Shown: one piece after another, positions 1 to 7,817 of the stretch
Position numbering within the stretch: position 1 is the first letter of the stretch
How the letters are laid out: each line of letters begins with the position of its first letter
Source: Chloroflexota bacterium
Lineage (GTDB): Bacteria > Chloroflexota > Dehalococcoidia > SM23-28-2 > HRBIN24
DNA: 26,312 nucleotides
Direction: 5' to 3'
NCBI GenBank assembly: GCA_030550295.1
Contig: JAUQPQ010000010.1
Location: 1-26,312 of the forward strand
Translations under genes and position numbers: made by a program
Notes under the pieces: model-generated
What the model was told of the DNA's origin: nothing
Seen by the model: the letters and a program-made list of their open reading frames with translations, nothing else
Databases searched by the model: none

Positions 1-99
1 CGGGTCAATATAAAGGCCAAGAGCCCAGAGGGTCTGGGTGAGCTGGGGCAGGGCCAGGGCATGGCTGCCCTAGCGGTGGCCATCTTGGAGGAGGTATGA
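1..99 (+). CDS. ispF: IspF, 2-C-methyl-D-erythritol 2,4-cyclodiphosphate synthase (3' end only)
   Basis: Frame 1 is open from the first base to a TGA at 97-99 and gives the last 32 residues of a protein. They read VNIKAKSPEGLG followed by GQGQGMAALAVAILEEV, which matches the conserved IspF C-terminus (NVKAxxxEKLGFxGRGEGIAxxAVxLL). IspF cyclises CDP-methylerythritol 2-phosphate in the MEP isoprenoid pathway. The catalytic domain lies outside the window. The next gene, cysE, starts one base after this stop, so the two are probably co-transcribed and may be translationally coupled. The ispF 3' end carries the GGAGGAGG (87-94) that would serve as the cysE ribosome binding site. The family call rests on a short segment but the motif match is good. 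Confidence 0.85.
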   Translation, partial: RVNIKAKSPEGLGELGQGQGMAALAVAILEEV

Positions 100-100
100 A

Positions 101-775
101 GTGGGGCTGTGGGAGAGCATAAAACAGGATATACAGGCAGCCCTAGAGAGGGATCCAGCGGCCACCAGCGCCTGGGAGGTCATCCTTTGCTATCCGGGGT
201 TCCATGCGCGTCAATTCCACCGGCTTGCACATTTCCTATATAAGCGACGAATGCGCCTTTTGGCCCGCATTGTGTCCCACATCTCCCGGTTCCTTACTGG
301 CATCGAGATCCATCCTGGGGCGAAGATAGGGGATGGGCTATTCATCGACCATGGGATGGGAGTAGTGATAGGGGAGACAGCGGAGATAGGCGACAACTGT
401 CACCTTTACCAAGGGGTGACTCTTGGGGGGACGAGCACCAAGCGCACCAAACGCCACCCCACCTTGGGGAACAACGTGGTGGTAGGGGCAGGGGCCAAGA
501 TCATAGGTGCTGTCACCATTGGCGATAACGCCAAGATTGGGGCCGGCTCGGTAGTCGTCTCCAACGTGCCTCCCAATGCTACGGTGGTGGGAGTACCAGG
601 CCACGTGGTAGCCTTTCACGACCCTGGCAACGACACTGTCCTCCGCCTGCCCGATCCTGAATGGGACGCCTTGAGGGCGCTAGCCGAAAGGCTAGAAAGT
701 TTGGAAGAGCGATTGGCGACCTTAGAGAAGGAGCTGGCGGCGCTTTTGGCCGCCAAGGGACGCCAAGGCCACTAG
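101..775 (+). CDS. cysE: CysE, serine O-acetyltransferase
   Basis: This 224-residue protein should acetylate L-serine with acetyl-CoA to O-acetylserine, the cysteine precursor. The N-terminal helical part (about 1-65) carries CYPGFHARQFHR. A left-handed beta-helix of hexapeptide repeats follows (about 68-170), with FIDHGMGVVIGETAEIG; the Asp83-His84 pair matches the catalytic Asp-His of CysE. GGTSTKRTKRHPTLG is the usual loop before the last coils. The start is GTG at 101, with GGAGGAGG at 87-94. After the hexapeptide domain comes a roughly 40-residue charged helix, probably a coiled coil (about 185-215), in place of the short CysE tail that binds cysteine synthase. No cysK is seen here. cysS follows 47 bases downstream, so cysteine synthesis and Cys-tRNA charging are neighbours. 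Confidence 0.93.
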   Translation: MGLWESIKQDIQAALERDPAATSAWEVILCYPGFHARQFHRLAHFLYKRRMRLLARIVSHISRFLTGIEIHPGAKIGDGLFIDHGMGVVIGETAEIGDNCHLYQGVTLGGTSTKRTKRHPTLGNNVVVGAGAKIIGAVTIGDNAKIGAGSVVVSNVPPNATVVGVPGHVVAFHDPGNDTVLRLPDPEWDALRALAERLESLEERLATLEKELAALLAAKGRQGH

Positions 776-822
776 GGCCGTTGCCTCTTCCTTGCAGTGC
801 AGGCATCCTAAGATAAGAGGCC

Positions 823-2202
823 ATGAGGTTATACAACACCCTTAGTCGTCGGATAGAGGAATTTGTCCCCCGGGGAGAAGAGGTGCGCATGTATGTGTGC
901 GGCCCTAACCTCTACGCCCCTTGTCATCTGGGCCATGCTATGAGCTACATCATCTTCGATGTCTTGCGTCGCTACCTAGAATACAAGGGGTACAAGGTGT
1001 TACACGTCCAGAACTTCACCGACATAGAGGACAACATCATACTTAGGGCCCGGGCCCTGGGCCGCACCATACATGATCTGGCCCAGGAGCATATCTCCCT
1101 CTTCTTCCGCCAGATGGACGCGTTAGGGGTTCAGAGGGCCCACGTCTATCCTAGGGCCACTGAGGAGATCCCGGCCATGATCGAGATGATCCAGGGGCTT
1201 ATGGACCGAGGGTACGCCTATCAGGCGGGAGGCGACGTCTATTTTCGTGTCCTGCGCTTTGCTGACTACGGCAAGCTATCGGGCCGCCGTCTGGAGTCCC
1301 TTCTGGCAGGGGCACGGGTAGAGCCTGGGGAGGGGAAGGAGCATCCGGCTGACTTCGCCCTATGGAAGGGGGCCAGGGAGGGGGAGCCCTCTTGGCCCAG
1401 CCCCTTCGGCCCTGGCCGCCCAGGATGGCATATAGAGTGTTCTGCCATGTCCCTAAAGTACCTGGGCCAGCCCTTGGATATCCACGGTGGAGGCCAAGAC
1501 CTTATCTTTCCCCACCATGAGAACGAGATCGCCCAGAGCGAGGCTTACACGGGCGAGAAGCCCTTTGTCCGCTTTTGGATGCATCATGGCCTCATGCGTC
1601 TGCCGGAGAGCCCTGAGAAGATGACCCGTCATCTGGGCAACCTGGTACCCATTGATGAGGCCTTGGAGCGCTACGGGGCCGATGCCATACGCATCTTCGT
1701 TCTCAGCTCCCATTACCGTAGCCCCCTCACCTATTCGGAGGAGGCGTTGAGAGGGGCCCGCGCCGGGGCCGAGAGGTTGCGCCTGGCTGCCTACTTGGAG
1801 GAGGGGGAGGGGGAGGAGGAGATGGACCCGGCACCTTATCGCCGTCGCTTTGAGGAGGCTATGGACGATGACCTTTCCACCCCCCAGGCCTTAGCTGTCC
1901 TCTTCGATCTGGCAAGAGCCATCAACCGTGCCCGCGATGAAGGGCAAGACACAAGAGCAGGGCAGGCGGCGTTGCGGGAGCTGGCGGGGTTGTTAGGCTT
2001 GCGTCTTCAGGAGCCATCCCCTGTTAGGGTCGACGCCACACCCTTCATTGAGTTGTTAGTGCAGGTGCGGCAAGAGCTGAGGGAGCAGAAGCTGTACCAT
2101 CTGGCAGACACCATAAGGGCCCGCCTAGCGGTCATGGGGGTCGCTTTAGAAGACACCCCCCAAGGGACGCGATGGCGATGGCGTGATGAGGGGGTTGGTT
2201 GA
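823..2202 (+). CDS. cysS: CysS, cysteinyl-tRNA synthetase
   Basis: A class I synthetase of 459 residues that charges tRNA-Cys. Cys26 (MYVCGPNLY), Cys206 (WHIECSAMS), His231 and Glu235 (HHENE) fit the zinc site that selects cysteine. The HIGH-type motif is HLGH (35-38), in an N-terminal context (CHLGHAMSYIIFDVLRRYLE) like that I associate with Dehalococcoidia CysS. The usual KMSKS loop is altered: positions 266-270 read KMTRH, followed by the normal LGN, so the second lysine is Arg. The anticodon-binding helical domain fills roughly 300-459. The length is normal for the family and the reading frame is intact, so I expect an active enzyme. The start is ATG 823 with a weak upstream GAGG. A strong tRNA promoter begins nine bases after the TGA stop. 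Confidence 0.95.
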   Translation: MRLYNTLSRRIEEFVPRGEEVRMYVCGPNLYAPCHLGHAMSYIIFDVLRRYLEYKGYKVLHVQNFTDIEDNIILRARALGRTIHDLAQEHISLFFRQMDALGVQRAHVYPRATEEIPAMIEMIQGLMDRGYAYQAGGDVYFRVLRFADYGKLSGRRLESLLAGARVEPGEGKEHPADFALWKGAREGEPSWPSPFGPGRPGWHIECSAMSLKYLGQPLDIHGGGQDLIFPHHENEIAQSEAYTGEKPFVRFWMHHGLMRLPESPEKMTRHLGNLVPIDEALERYGADAIRIFVLSSHYRSPLTYSEEALRGARAGAERLRLAAYLEEGEGEEEMDPAPYRRRFEEAMDDDLSTPQALAVLFDLARAINRARDEGQDTRAGQAALRELAGLLGLRLQEPSPVRVDATPFIELLVQVRQELREQKLYHLADTIRARLAVMGVALEDTPQGTRWRWRDEGVG

Positions 2203-2210
2203 TAGGTTCC

Positions 2211-2239
2211 TTGACGCTTTCGGGGGCTCCCTCTATACT
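2211..2239 (+). promoter_or_regulatory. Sigma-70-type promoter of the tRNA-tuf cluster
   Basis: TTGACG (2211-2216) and TATACT (2234-2239) are separated by exactly 17 bases, one mismatch each from the consensus -35 and -10. The predicted transcript starts near 2246, about 20 bases before the first tRNA. It lies just after the cysS stop and is the best promoter in the window, as expected for stable RNA and EF-Tu. Confidence 0.85.
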
Positions 2240-2265
2240 TAGGCATGGCCCTTAGGGAGACTAGG

Positions 2266-2340
2266 GCCCAAGTGGCGCAACGGTAGCGCAGGCGACTTGT
2301 AATCGCCAGGTTGCGGGTTCGAATCCCGCCTTGGGCTCCA
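2266..2340 (+). tRNA. tRNA-Thr (anticodon UGU)
   Basis: A complete cloverleaf can be folded. The acceptor stem is GCCCAAG/CTTGGGC, the D stem GCGC/GCGC, the anticodon stem GGCGA/TCGCC with loop CTTGTAA (anticodon TGT in DNA), and the T stem GCGGG/CCCGC with TTCGAAT. The discriminator is T and CCA is encoded. It reads ACA and other ACN threonine codons. It is first in a three-tRNA run that continues into tuf. Confidence 0.97.
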
Positions 2341-2353
2341 GGGGCCAAGGGTT

Positions 2354-2443
2354 GGCGGGGTGGCGGAGCGGCCAAACGCACCTGGCTGTAAACCAGGCGC
2401 CCTGAGATGGGCTACGCAGGTTCGAATCCTGCCCCCGCCACCA
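2354..2443 (+). tRNA. tRNA-Tyr (anticodon GUA)
   Basis: A 90-base type II tRNA. The acceptor stem is GGCGGGG/CCCCGCC, the anticodon stem CCTGG/CCAGG with loop CTGTAAA (anticodon GTA). A long variable arm runs at about 2398-2415, as expected for bacterial tRNA-Tyr. The T stem is GCAGG/CCTGC, the discriminator is A, and CCA is encoded. Thirteen bases separate it from the tRNA-Thr before it, six from the one after. Confidence 0.97.
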
Positions 2444-2449
2444 TGAGGG

Positions 2450-2524
2450 GCCCACATAGCTCAGTGGTAGAGCACGCCCTTGGTAAGGGCGAGGTCGCCG
2501 GTTCGAATCCGGCTGTGGGCTCCA
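2450..2524 (+). tRNA. tRNA-Thr (anticodon GGU)
   Basis: Acceptor stem GCCCACA/TGTGGGC, D stem GCTC/GAGC, anticodon stem CGCCC/GGGCG with loop TTGGTAA (anticodon GGT), T stem GCCGG/CCGGC, discriminator T and encoded CCA. It reads ACC/ACU. tuf starts 47 bases downstream with no terminator between, so the tRNAs are probably cut from a precursor that also carries tuf. Thr-Tyr-Thr-tuf resembles the E. coli thrU-tyrU-glyT-thrT-tufB order without the Gly tRNA. Confidence 0.97.
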
Positions 2525-2571
2525 ACTTTGGTAGATAAAAGCCTATTCGAGCTGAACAGGAGGAAGGGGAG

Positions 2572-3774
<1,203 letters not shown>

Positions 3775-3778
3775 GGCC

Positions 3779-3946
3779 TTGGCGAAGAAAAAGGGTGACA
3801 GGATCATAATTCACTTGGCCTGCACCGAGTGCCGGAGGCGTAACTACACCACTACCAAGAACCGTCGCAACGACCCCGACCGGCTGGAGTTGCGCAAGTA
3901 CTGCCCTCGGTGCCGCCGTCACCTACCCCACCGCGAGGCAAGGTAG
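3779..3946 (+). CDS. rpmG: Ribosomal protein L33
   Basis: A 55-residue protein of the large subunit beginning at TTG 3779. It reads MAKKKGDRIIIHLACTEC, a close match to L33, and is basic throughout (NYTTTKNRRNDPDRLELRKYCPRC). Cys15/Cys18 and Cys42/Cys45 form a zinc ribbon, so this is the zinc-binding C+ form. The length is normal. The TTG start is chosen because it alone gives the canonical N-terminus and lies four bases after the tuf stop; the ribosome binding site is weak (GAGTAGGG), which suggests coupling to tuf translation. The tuf-rpmG-secE-nusG order is standard. No tRNA-Trp, found at this point in many bacteria, lies between rpmG and secE. Confidence 0.95.
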   Translation: MAKKKGDRIIIHLACTECRRRNYTTTKNRRNDPDRLELRKYCPRCRRHLPHREAR

Positions 3947-3976
3947 GCTACAATAGAAGGCAGGGGAAATTAGGGG

Positions 3977-4270
3977 ATGAACCGGGCTCTTCGCAGACAT
4001 CCCGTGTTGGTGCAGCCAAAGGGCCAAAAAAAGCCGCCCCGGTTACCGAGCCGGACGGCGGCACACCCACGTCCACGGGGTGTCCTGCGCTTCGTACCCC
4101 CTCTATTTTTAGAGGTGGTCACCGAGTTGCGTAAGGTCACTTGGCCCTCCCGCCAGGAAACCTATCACCTCACCTTGGTAGTCATTGTGGTGGCTATAGT
4201 AGTGGGGGCGATCTTGGGAGGGATAGACTACGGCTTCGCCTGGCTAATAGATAAGCTCATCATTCGCTAG
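3977..4270 (+). CDS. secE: SecE, preprotein translocase subunit
   Basis: A 97-residue single-span membrane protein of the SecYEG channel. The conserved amphipathic segment FLEVVTELRKVTWPSRQE (44-61) precedes one transmembrane helix (about 65-92). Before that lies a basic, Pro/Arg-rich, probably disordered extension of about 40 residues, longer than the minimal SecE core of about 60 residues. The start is ATG 3977, with AGGGG at 3962-3966 and again just before the start. TACAAT at 3949-3954 resembles a -10 box but has no -35 partner. nusG begins three bases after the stop. Confidence 0.93.
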   Translation: MNRALRRHPVLVQPKGQKKPPRLPSRTAAHPRPRGVLRFVPPLFLEVVTELRKVTWPSRQETYHLTLVVIVVAIVVGAILGGIDYGFAWLIDKLIIR

Positions 4271-4272
4271 CT

Positions 4273-4932
4273 ATGGCCCGCCGCCGTAAAGAGTCCATAA
4301 GGGAGGCACTTCCCGAGGAGGCACAATCAGACCTCCTGGAAGGCCTTACCGACGAGGAGATCTTCCACCCAGATCGTCGCTGGTACGTTGTCCACACTTA
4401 CTCGGGGTATGAGGAGAAAGTAAAGATCAACCTGGAGCAGCGCATCCGCTCCATGGATGTGGGCGACCTCATCTTTCACGTCCTCATCCCGCAGGTGGAG
4501 GAGATAGAGATCAGGAAGGGGCAAAGGCGGAAGGTGCGCCGCAAGCTTGCCCCTGGCTACCTGTTTATCCAAGCCATAGACATGAACCGTCCTAGCATGA
4601 CCCCTGAGGAGAGGGAGAAAGCCAACCGGGCCTGGCTGGTCATCCGCAATACCCCAGGCGTCACAGGCTTTGTGGGGGCCCGAGCCCAACCTGTCCCCCT
4701 AGACGAGGAGGAGCTGCGCAACATCATTGGGCAGATGCGCTCCGCCGAGCCCTGGGTGCGGGTGGGGTTCCAGGTTGGGGAGTCGGTGCGCATTACTGAA
4801 GGCCCCTTCCAGGACTTCATAGGCACGGTGGAGGAGATCAACCTAGAGAAGGGGAAGGTAAGGGTGCTCGTCTCCTTCTTTGGGCGGGACACCCCTGTGG
4901 AACTGGACTTCATGCAGGTGGAACGGCTCTAA
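4273..4932 (+). CDS. nusG: NusG, transcription elongation/antitermination factor
   Basis: A 219-residue NusG. The NGN domain that binds RNA polymerase starts with RRWYVVHTYSGYEEKVK (35-51) and includes RKLAPGYLFIQ and NTPGVTGFVG. The C-terminal KOW domain (about 165-219) carries VGESVRITEGPFQDFIGTVE and ends DFMQVERL. A charged tail of about 34 residues precedes the NGN domain; otherwise the length is usual. The start is ATG 4273, the only one that keeps the operon spacing (three bases after secE). rplK follows after 32 bases with a GG-rich ribosome binding site. Confidence 0.96.
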   Translation: MARRRKESIREALPEEAQSDLLEGLTDEEIFHPDRRWYVVHTYSGYEEKVKINLEQRIRSMDVGDLIFHVLIPQVEEIEIRKGQRRKVRRKLAPGYLFIQAIDMNRPSMTPEEREKANRAWLVIRNTPGVTGFVGARAQPVPLDEEELRNIIGQMRSAEPWVRVGFQVGESVRITEGPFQDFIGTVEEINLEKGKVRVLVSFFGRDTPVELDFMQVERL

Positions 4933-4964
4933 CAGGGGATCCTGGCAAGGGTGGAAGAACAGTT

Positions 4965-5390
4965 ATGGCCAAGAAGGTGCGCGCGGTAGTGAAGCTACAG
5001 CTAGAGGCGGGCAAGGCTACGCCGGCGCCGCCTGTAGGCCCGGCCCTGGGCCAGCACGGCGTCAACATCATGGCCTTCGTCAAGGAGTACAACGAACGCA
5101 CCGCTTCCATGGCGGGAAGCATCGTACCCGTAGAGATAACCATTTACGAGGACAGGTCTTTCACCTTCGTCCTCAAGACGCCGCCAGTATCAGACCTCAT
5201 TAAGAGGGAGCTGGGGATTGAGAAGGGCTCTTCCAACCCTAAGCGGGAGAAGGTGGGCAAGCTCACTAGGGAACAGGTGAGGCGCATCGCAGAGATCAAG
5301 CTGAAAGACCTTAACACCGCCGACCTGGAGGCAGTCATGCGCATGGTAGAGGGGACTGCCCGCTCTATGGGCGTAACGGTGGAGGGCTGA
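4965..5390 (+). CDS. rplK: Ribosomal protein L11
   Basis: A 141-residue L11, the usual length. The N-terminal domain has PAPPVGPALGQHGVNIMAF, with the two prolines involved in the GTPase-centre and thiostrepton contact region. The C-terminal rRNA-binding domain includes GKLTREQVRRIAEIK and DLEAVMRMVEGTARSMG. It sits on 23S rRNA at the GTPase-associated centre, near L10 and L12 encoded downstream. The ATG at 4965 is preceded by an A/G-rich ribosome binding site; rplA starts 13 bases after the TGA. Confidence 0.97.
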   Translation: MAKKVRAVVKLQLEAGKATPAPPVGPALGQHGVNIMAFVKEYNERTASMAGSIVPVEITIYEDRSFTFVLKTPPVSDLIKRELGIEKGSSNPKREKVGKLTREQVRRIAEIKLKDLNTADLEAVMRMVEGTARSMGVTVEG

Positions 5391-5403
5391 GGGGGTAAGG
5401 GCT

Positions 5404-6126
5404 ATGGCCAAGAGGGGAAGGAAATACCTAATGGCGCGGGGCAAGGTAGACCGCACCCGCACCTACACGCCAGAGGAGGCTATTGAACTCCTCAAGTCTA
5501 TCTCCTATGCCCAATTTGATGAGACGGTAGAATTACACGTGCGCACCAATCTGGACCCCCGCCACGCCGACCAGCAACTGAGGGGGGTGGTAGTGTTACC
5601 CCATGGCCTGGGCAGGAAGGTGACCGTCCTTGTCTTCGCTGAGGGGGAGGCTGCCCGGATAGCCGAAGAGGCAGGGGCGGACGTGGTGGGAGGAGATGAT
5701 CTTATAAAAAGGATAGAAGGAGGATTTCTGGACTTCGATGTAGCCCTGGCCACCAGGGAGATGATGGGGAAGGTGAGCCGCCTAGGTCGTATCCTGGGGC
5801 CGCGGGGTCTGATGCCCAACCCTAGGGCCGGCACCGTGATAGACGCCCCAGACCTCCCTCGGGCCATTGGGGCGGCCAAACAAGGCCGAGTAGAGTTCCG
5901 TCTGGACCGGACTGCCCTCCTTCACCTGCCCATAGGGAAGCTCAGCTTCCCTACCAAGGCCATCCTTGACAACCTGGCGGCCGCTATCGATGCCATCGTG
6001 AAGGCGAGGCCGCCTGGGGCCAAGGGCCAGTTCATTCGCGCCATCGCCATAGCCAGCACCATGAGCCCTGGGATAAAGCTGGACCTAGCGGCCACCCTTT
6101 CTTTGCCCCAGATGGTGGCCGTATAA
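5404..6126 (+). CDS. rplA: Ribosomal protein L1
   Basis: A 240-residue L1, which forms the mobile L1 stalk near the E site. It starts MAKRGRKYLMARGKVDRT, includes DETVELHVRTNLDPRHADQ and the signature LGRILGPRGLMPNPRAGTV. In other bacteria L1 binds its own L11-L1 mRNA; I cannot identify such a site here. The TAA stop at 6124-6126 lies inside a perfect TATAAT (6122-6127), which looks like the promoter for the L10 leader and rplJL. The C-terminus is about ten residues longer than many L1s. Confidence 0.97.
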   Translation: MAKRGRKYLMARGKVDRTRTYTPEEAIELLKSISYAQFDETVELHVRTNLDPRHADQQLRGVVVLPHGLGRKVTVLVFAEGEAARIAEEAGADVVGGDDLIKRIEGGFLDFDVALATREMMGKVSRLGRILGPRGLMPNPRAGTVIDAPDLPRAIGAAKQGRVEFRLDRTALLHLPIGKLSFPTKAILDNLAAAIDAIVKARPPGAKGQFIRAIAIASTMSPGIKLDLAATLSLPQMVAV

Positions 6127-6127
6127 T
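6122..6127 (+). promoter_or_regulatory. -10 box of a probable rplJL promoter
   Basis: A perfect TATAAT overlaps the rplA stop codon and lies about seven bases before the point where the L10 leader structure begins (about 6134). The -35 region is weak: TTCTTT at 6099-6104 with a 17-base spacer. The position suits a promoter that makes rplJL independently of rplKA. Confidence 0.5.
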
Positions 6128-6130
6128 AAG

Positions 6131-6256
6131 CGTCGGGCCGAAGAAAGCGGGTGCGCAAGGCTTAAATCCCGTCTGGGGGGCCCGCCGAGGCTGAAAAGGG
6201 TTACCCTTCCTATGCCTTGGCGTCTGCCCTGCCGGGTGGGCGCCAAAAATGTTTTA
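6131..6256 (+). ncRNA. Ribosomal protein L10 leader (autoregulatory mRNA element)
   Basis: The 143-base gap between rplA and rplJ folds like the bacterial L10 leader. CCGAAGAAAGCGGG pairs its GCGGG with CCCGT near 6167-6172, giving the first stem and the characteristic GCUUAAAUCCCG stretch. GCCGAGGC pairs with GCCTTGGC, enclosing an AAGGG/CCCTT hairpin. A last stem forms between TGCCC and GGGCG just before the GGAGGAGG ribosome binding site. L10, alone or with L12, is known to bind this element and repress rplJL. Boundaries are approximate. Confidence 0.8.
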
Positions 6257-6269
6257 GTAGGAGGAGGAC

Positions 6270-6833
6270 GTGCCCAAGCCGGAGAAGGTACAACTGGTCC
6301 AAGAGCTGAAGGAGAAGCTAGAGAAGGCCACCATGACGGTGAGCGTGAGCTTCTCCGGCATTACAGTGGCTGAGATCAACCAGCTTCGTCACCGCCTGCG
6401 CCAGGCGGGGATGGAGTACCGAGTAGTAAAGAACACCCTCTTGCGCTTGGCTGCCCAACAGGCCCATAAGGAAGAGATCGTCCGGGTGGTGGAAGGGCCT
6501 ACTGCCGTCATCTTCACCTACGGTGACCCAGTAGAGACGGCCAAAGTTTTGGAGGAGAACTTACGCGGTGCCCCAGCGGGACTAGTCGTCCGTGGGGCGA
6601 TAATGGACGGCACCGTCCTGGGGCCCGAGGCACTGAGGGAGTTGGCCCAATTGCCCCCACGTTCCCAGCTGCTGGCCGAGCTTTTGGGCCAACTTCAAGG
6701 GCCCATGGCCTCCTTGCTGGCTGTGCTGGAATGGCCCTTTACGGAGCTGGTCAGCCTTTTGGAGGGCCTCCTTTCCCAGCTGCCCTCCCTCATAGCCGCT
6801 CGCATGCGCCAGTTAGAGGAAAGGACATCGTAA
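6270..6833 (+). CDS. rplJ: Ribosomal protein L10
   Basis: A 187-residue L10, base of the L7/L12 stalk. The N-terminal rRNA/L11-binding domain has MPKPEKVQLVQELKEKL, VSFSGITVAEINQLR and EYRVVKNTLLRLAA. The C-terminal helix that carries L12 dimers is extended (about 130-187, several Leu-rich repeats), a little longer than the roughly 172-residue E. coli protein. The start is GTG 6270, set by the strong GGAGGAGG at 6260-6267 and the canonical N-terminus. It lies just after the L10 leader and 14 bases before rplL. Confidence 0.95.
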   Translation: MPKPEKVQLVQELKEKLEKATMTVSVSFSGITVAEINQLRHRLRQAGMEYRVVKNTLLRLAAQQAHKEEIVRVVEGPTAVIFTYGDPVETAKVLEENLRGAPAGLVVRGAIMDGTVLGPEALRELAQLPPRSQLLAELLGQLQGPMASLLAVLEWPFTELVSLLEGLLSQLPSLIAARMRQLEERTS

Positions 6834-6847
6834 GAGGGGGTGAAGCT

Positions 6848-7264
6848 ATGGTCACTACTAGCTCAGAGCGGGTAGAGCAGGTCTTAGAACTTATCAGGCA
6901 GATGAACCTGCTGGAGTTACGAGACCTGAGCAAGCGCCTGCAGGAGGAGTTTGGCATTAGCCCGGCCGCACCTGTGGCAGTAGCGGCTGCCCCAGTAATG
7001 AGTGCACCAGCTGCCCCAGCAGAGGCGCCGGCCCCTGCCGTGGAGGAGAAGACCGAATGGACGGTCATCCTCAAGGAGATAGGGGCCAACAAGATTAACG
7101 TGATCAAGGCGGTTCGCGAGGTAGTGCCAGGGCTAGGCCTGAAGGAGGCGAAGGACCTGGTAGAGAGCGCCCCCGCTACTATCAAAGAGGGTATCTCCAA
7201 GGAGGAGGCCGAGGCGATAGCCTCTAAGCTGCGGGAAGCTGGCGCCACAGTAGAGCTGAAGTAG
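6848..7264 (+). CDS. rplL: Ribosomal protein L7/L12
   Basis: A 138-residue stalk protein, present in several copies per ribosome, that recruits translation GTPases. The N-terminal dimerisation domain (about 1-35) has RVEQVLELIRQMNLLELRDL. An Ala/Pro-rich hinge follows (about 42-70). The C-terminal domain contains the factor-binding stretch EKTEWTVILKEIGANKINVI and GLGLKEAKDLVESAP. The frame is open further upstream to 6731 but that part overlaps rplJ and resembles nothing; ATG 6848, with GAGGGGGTGAAG before it, gives the canonical start. In many bacteria rpoB follows; here an unrelated LysM/zinc-finger gene does. The stop is TAG. Confidence 0.96.
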   Translation: MVTTSSERVEQVLELIRQMNLLELRDLSKRLQEEFGISPAAPVAVAAAPVMSAPAAPAEAPAPAVEEKTEWTVILKEIGANKINVIKAVREVVPGLGLKEAKDLVESAPATIKEGISKEEAEAIASKLREAGATVELK

Positions 7265-7282
7265 AGCCCCTGGCCATAGGGT

Positions 7283-7288
7283 TATACT
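7283..7288 (+). promoter_or_regulatory. -10 box before the LysM-radC-lplA genes
   Basis: TATACT, the same hexamer as the tRNA and pdxS -10 boxes, ends seven bases before the GTG start at 7296. I see no good -35 at 16-18 bases. Transcription would begin at or within a base or two of the start codon, so the mRNA would be leaderless. Confidence 0.45.
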
Positions 7289-7295
7289 TAAGGGC

Positions 7296-7817
7296 GTGGT
7301 ATGCTACCTGTGTGGGCGAGGGGCTATAGGTCGCTGTGTCCAGTGCGGGCGCCCGTACTGTGAGGCCCATAGGCTAGCGCCAGAGACGATATGCGCGGCC
7401 TGTGGTGACCCAGAGCGCGGTCTCCCCAGCCCTGTGGTTTATACAGGCTCCCTCTTGGCCCTCATGGTTGCGGCTGCGGTAGCCTTATGGCTCCTAGTAA
7501 GCCCACCTGGGCTGCCCTCATCAGGCGAGGTAGGACCCCTGCCCCAAGTCCGCGGGGAGGCGATTACAGCACCTCTTGCATCTGCGTCGCCCCCTCCTTC
7601 TCCCTCACCGTCCTTTTCGCCGACGCCGAGCCCTACTCCGGCTTTTAGGGAGTACGTGGTCCAGGAGGGGGACACCCTATACCGGATAGCCCAACTATTT
7701 TTATCCCCTGGCGCTGACCTATTGGAATTCGCTCAGAGGATAGCCCAGCTTAACGGCCTTTCCGATTCGGACTACCTTGTTCCAGGGCAGGTGATCCAGA
7801 TACCGGAGGGGCCATGA
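7296..7817 (+). CDS. Zinc-finger, single-TM, LysM-domain protein of unknown role
   Basis: A 173-residue protein of four parts. Residues 1-36 hold a Cys/His cluster (Cys3, Cys6, Cys14, Cys17, Cys22, His25, Cys33, Cys36), spaced like a B-box-type double zinc site. A hydrophobic helix spans about 46-68. A Ser/Pro-rich linker covers about 95-115. A LysM domain fills about 120-171 (YVVQEGDTLYRIAQLF, PGQVIQIPEG). By topology rules the zinc part should be cytoplasmic and the LysM part outside, where LysM usually binds peptidoglycan or related glycans. The GTG start at 7296 has no ribosome binding site and lies right after a TATACT. The stop overlaps the radC start (ATGA), so the two are translationally coupled. 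The domain calls are solid, the function unknown. Confidence 0.8.
   Translation: MVCYLCGRGAIGRCVQCGRPYCEAHRLAPETICAACGDPERGLPSPVVYTGSLLALMVAAAVALWLLVSPPGLPSSGEVGPLPQVRGEAITAPLASASPPPSPSPSFSPTPSPTPAFREYVVQEGDTLYRIAQLFLSPGADLLEFAQRIAQLNGLSDSDYLVPGQVIQIPEGP

Noticed and set aside
3949..3954. TACAAT as a secE promoter.
   Set aside because: It has no -35 at 16-18 bases, and the gene is in a tight operon.
3947..3976. A tRNA-Trp between rpmG and secE, common in other bacteria.
   Set aside because: Only 30 bases separate the genes and no cloverleaf is possible.
3910..4134. A 74-codon plus-strand frame overlapping rpmG and secE.
   Set aside because: The L33 and SecE frames, both with clear family sequence, occupy the same bases.
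6731..6847. In-frame extension of rplL upstream of ATG 6848.
   Set aside because: It overlaps the rplJ end and resembles no L7/L12; the ribosome binding site and canonical N-terminus point to 6848.
7268..7290. A possible terminator after rplL (CCCT/AGGG stem).
   Set aside because: The stem has only four base pairs and the following tract is not T-rich enough.
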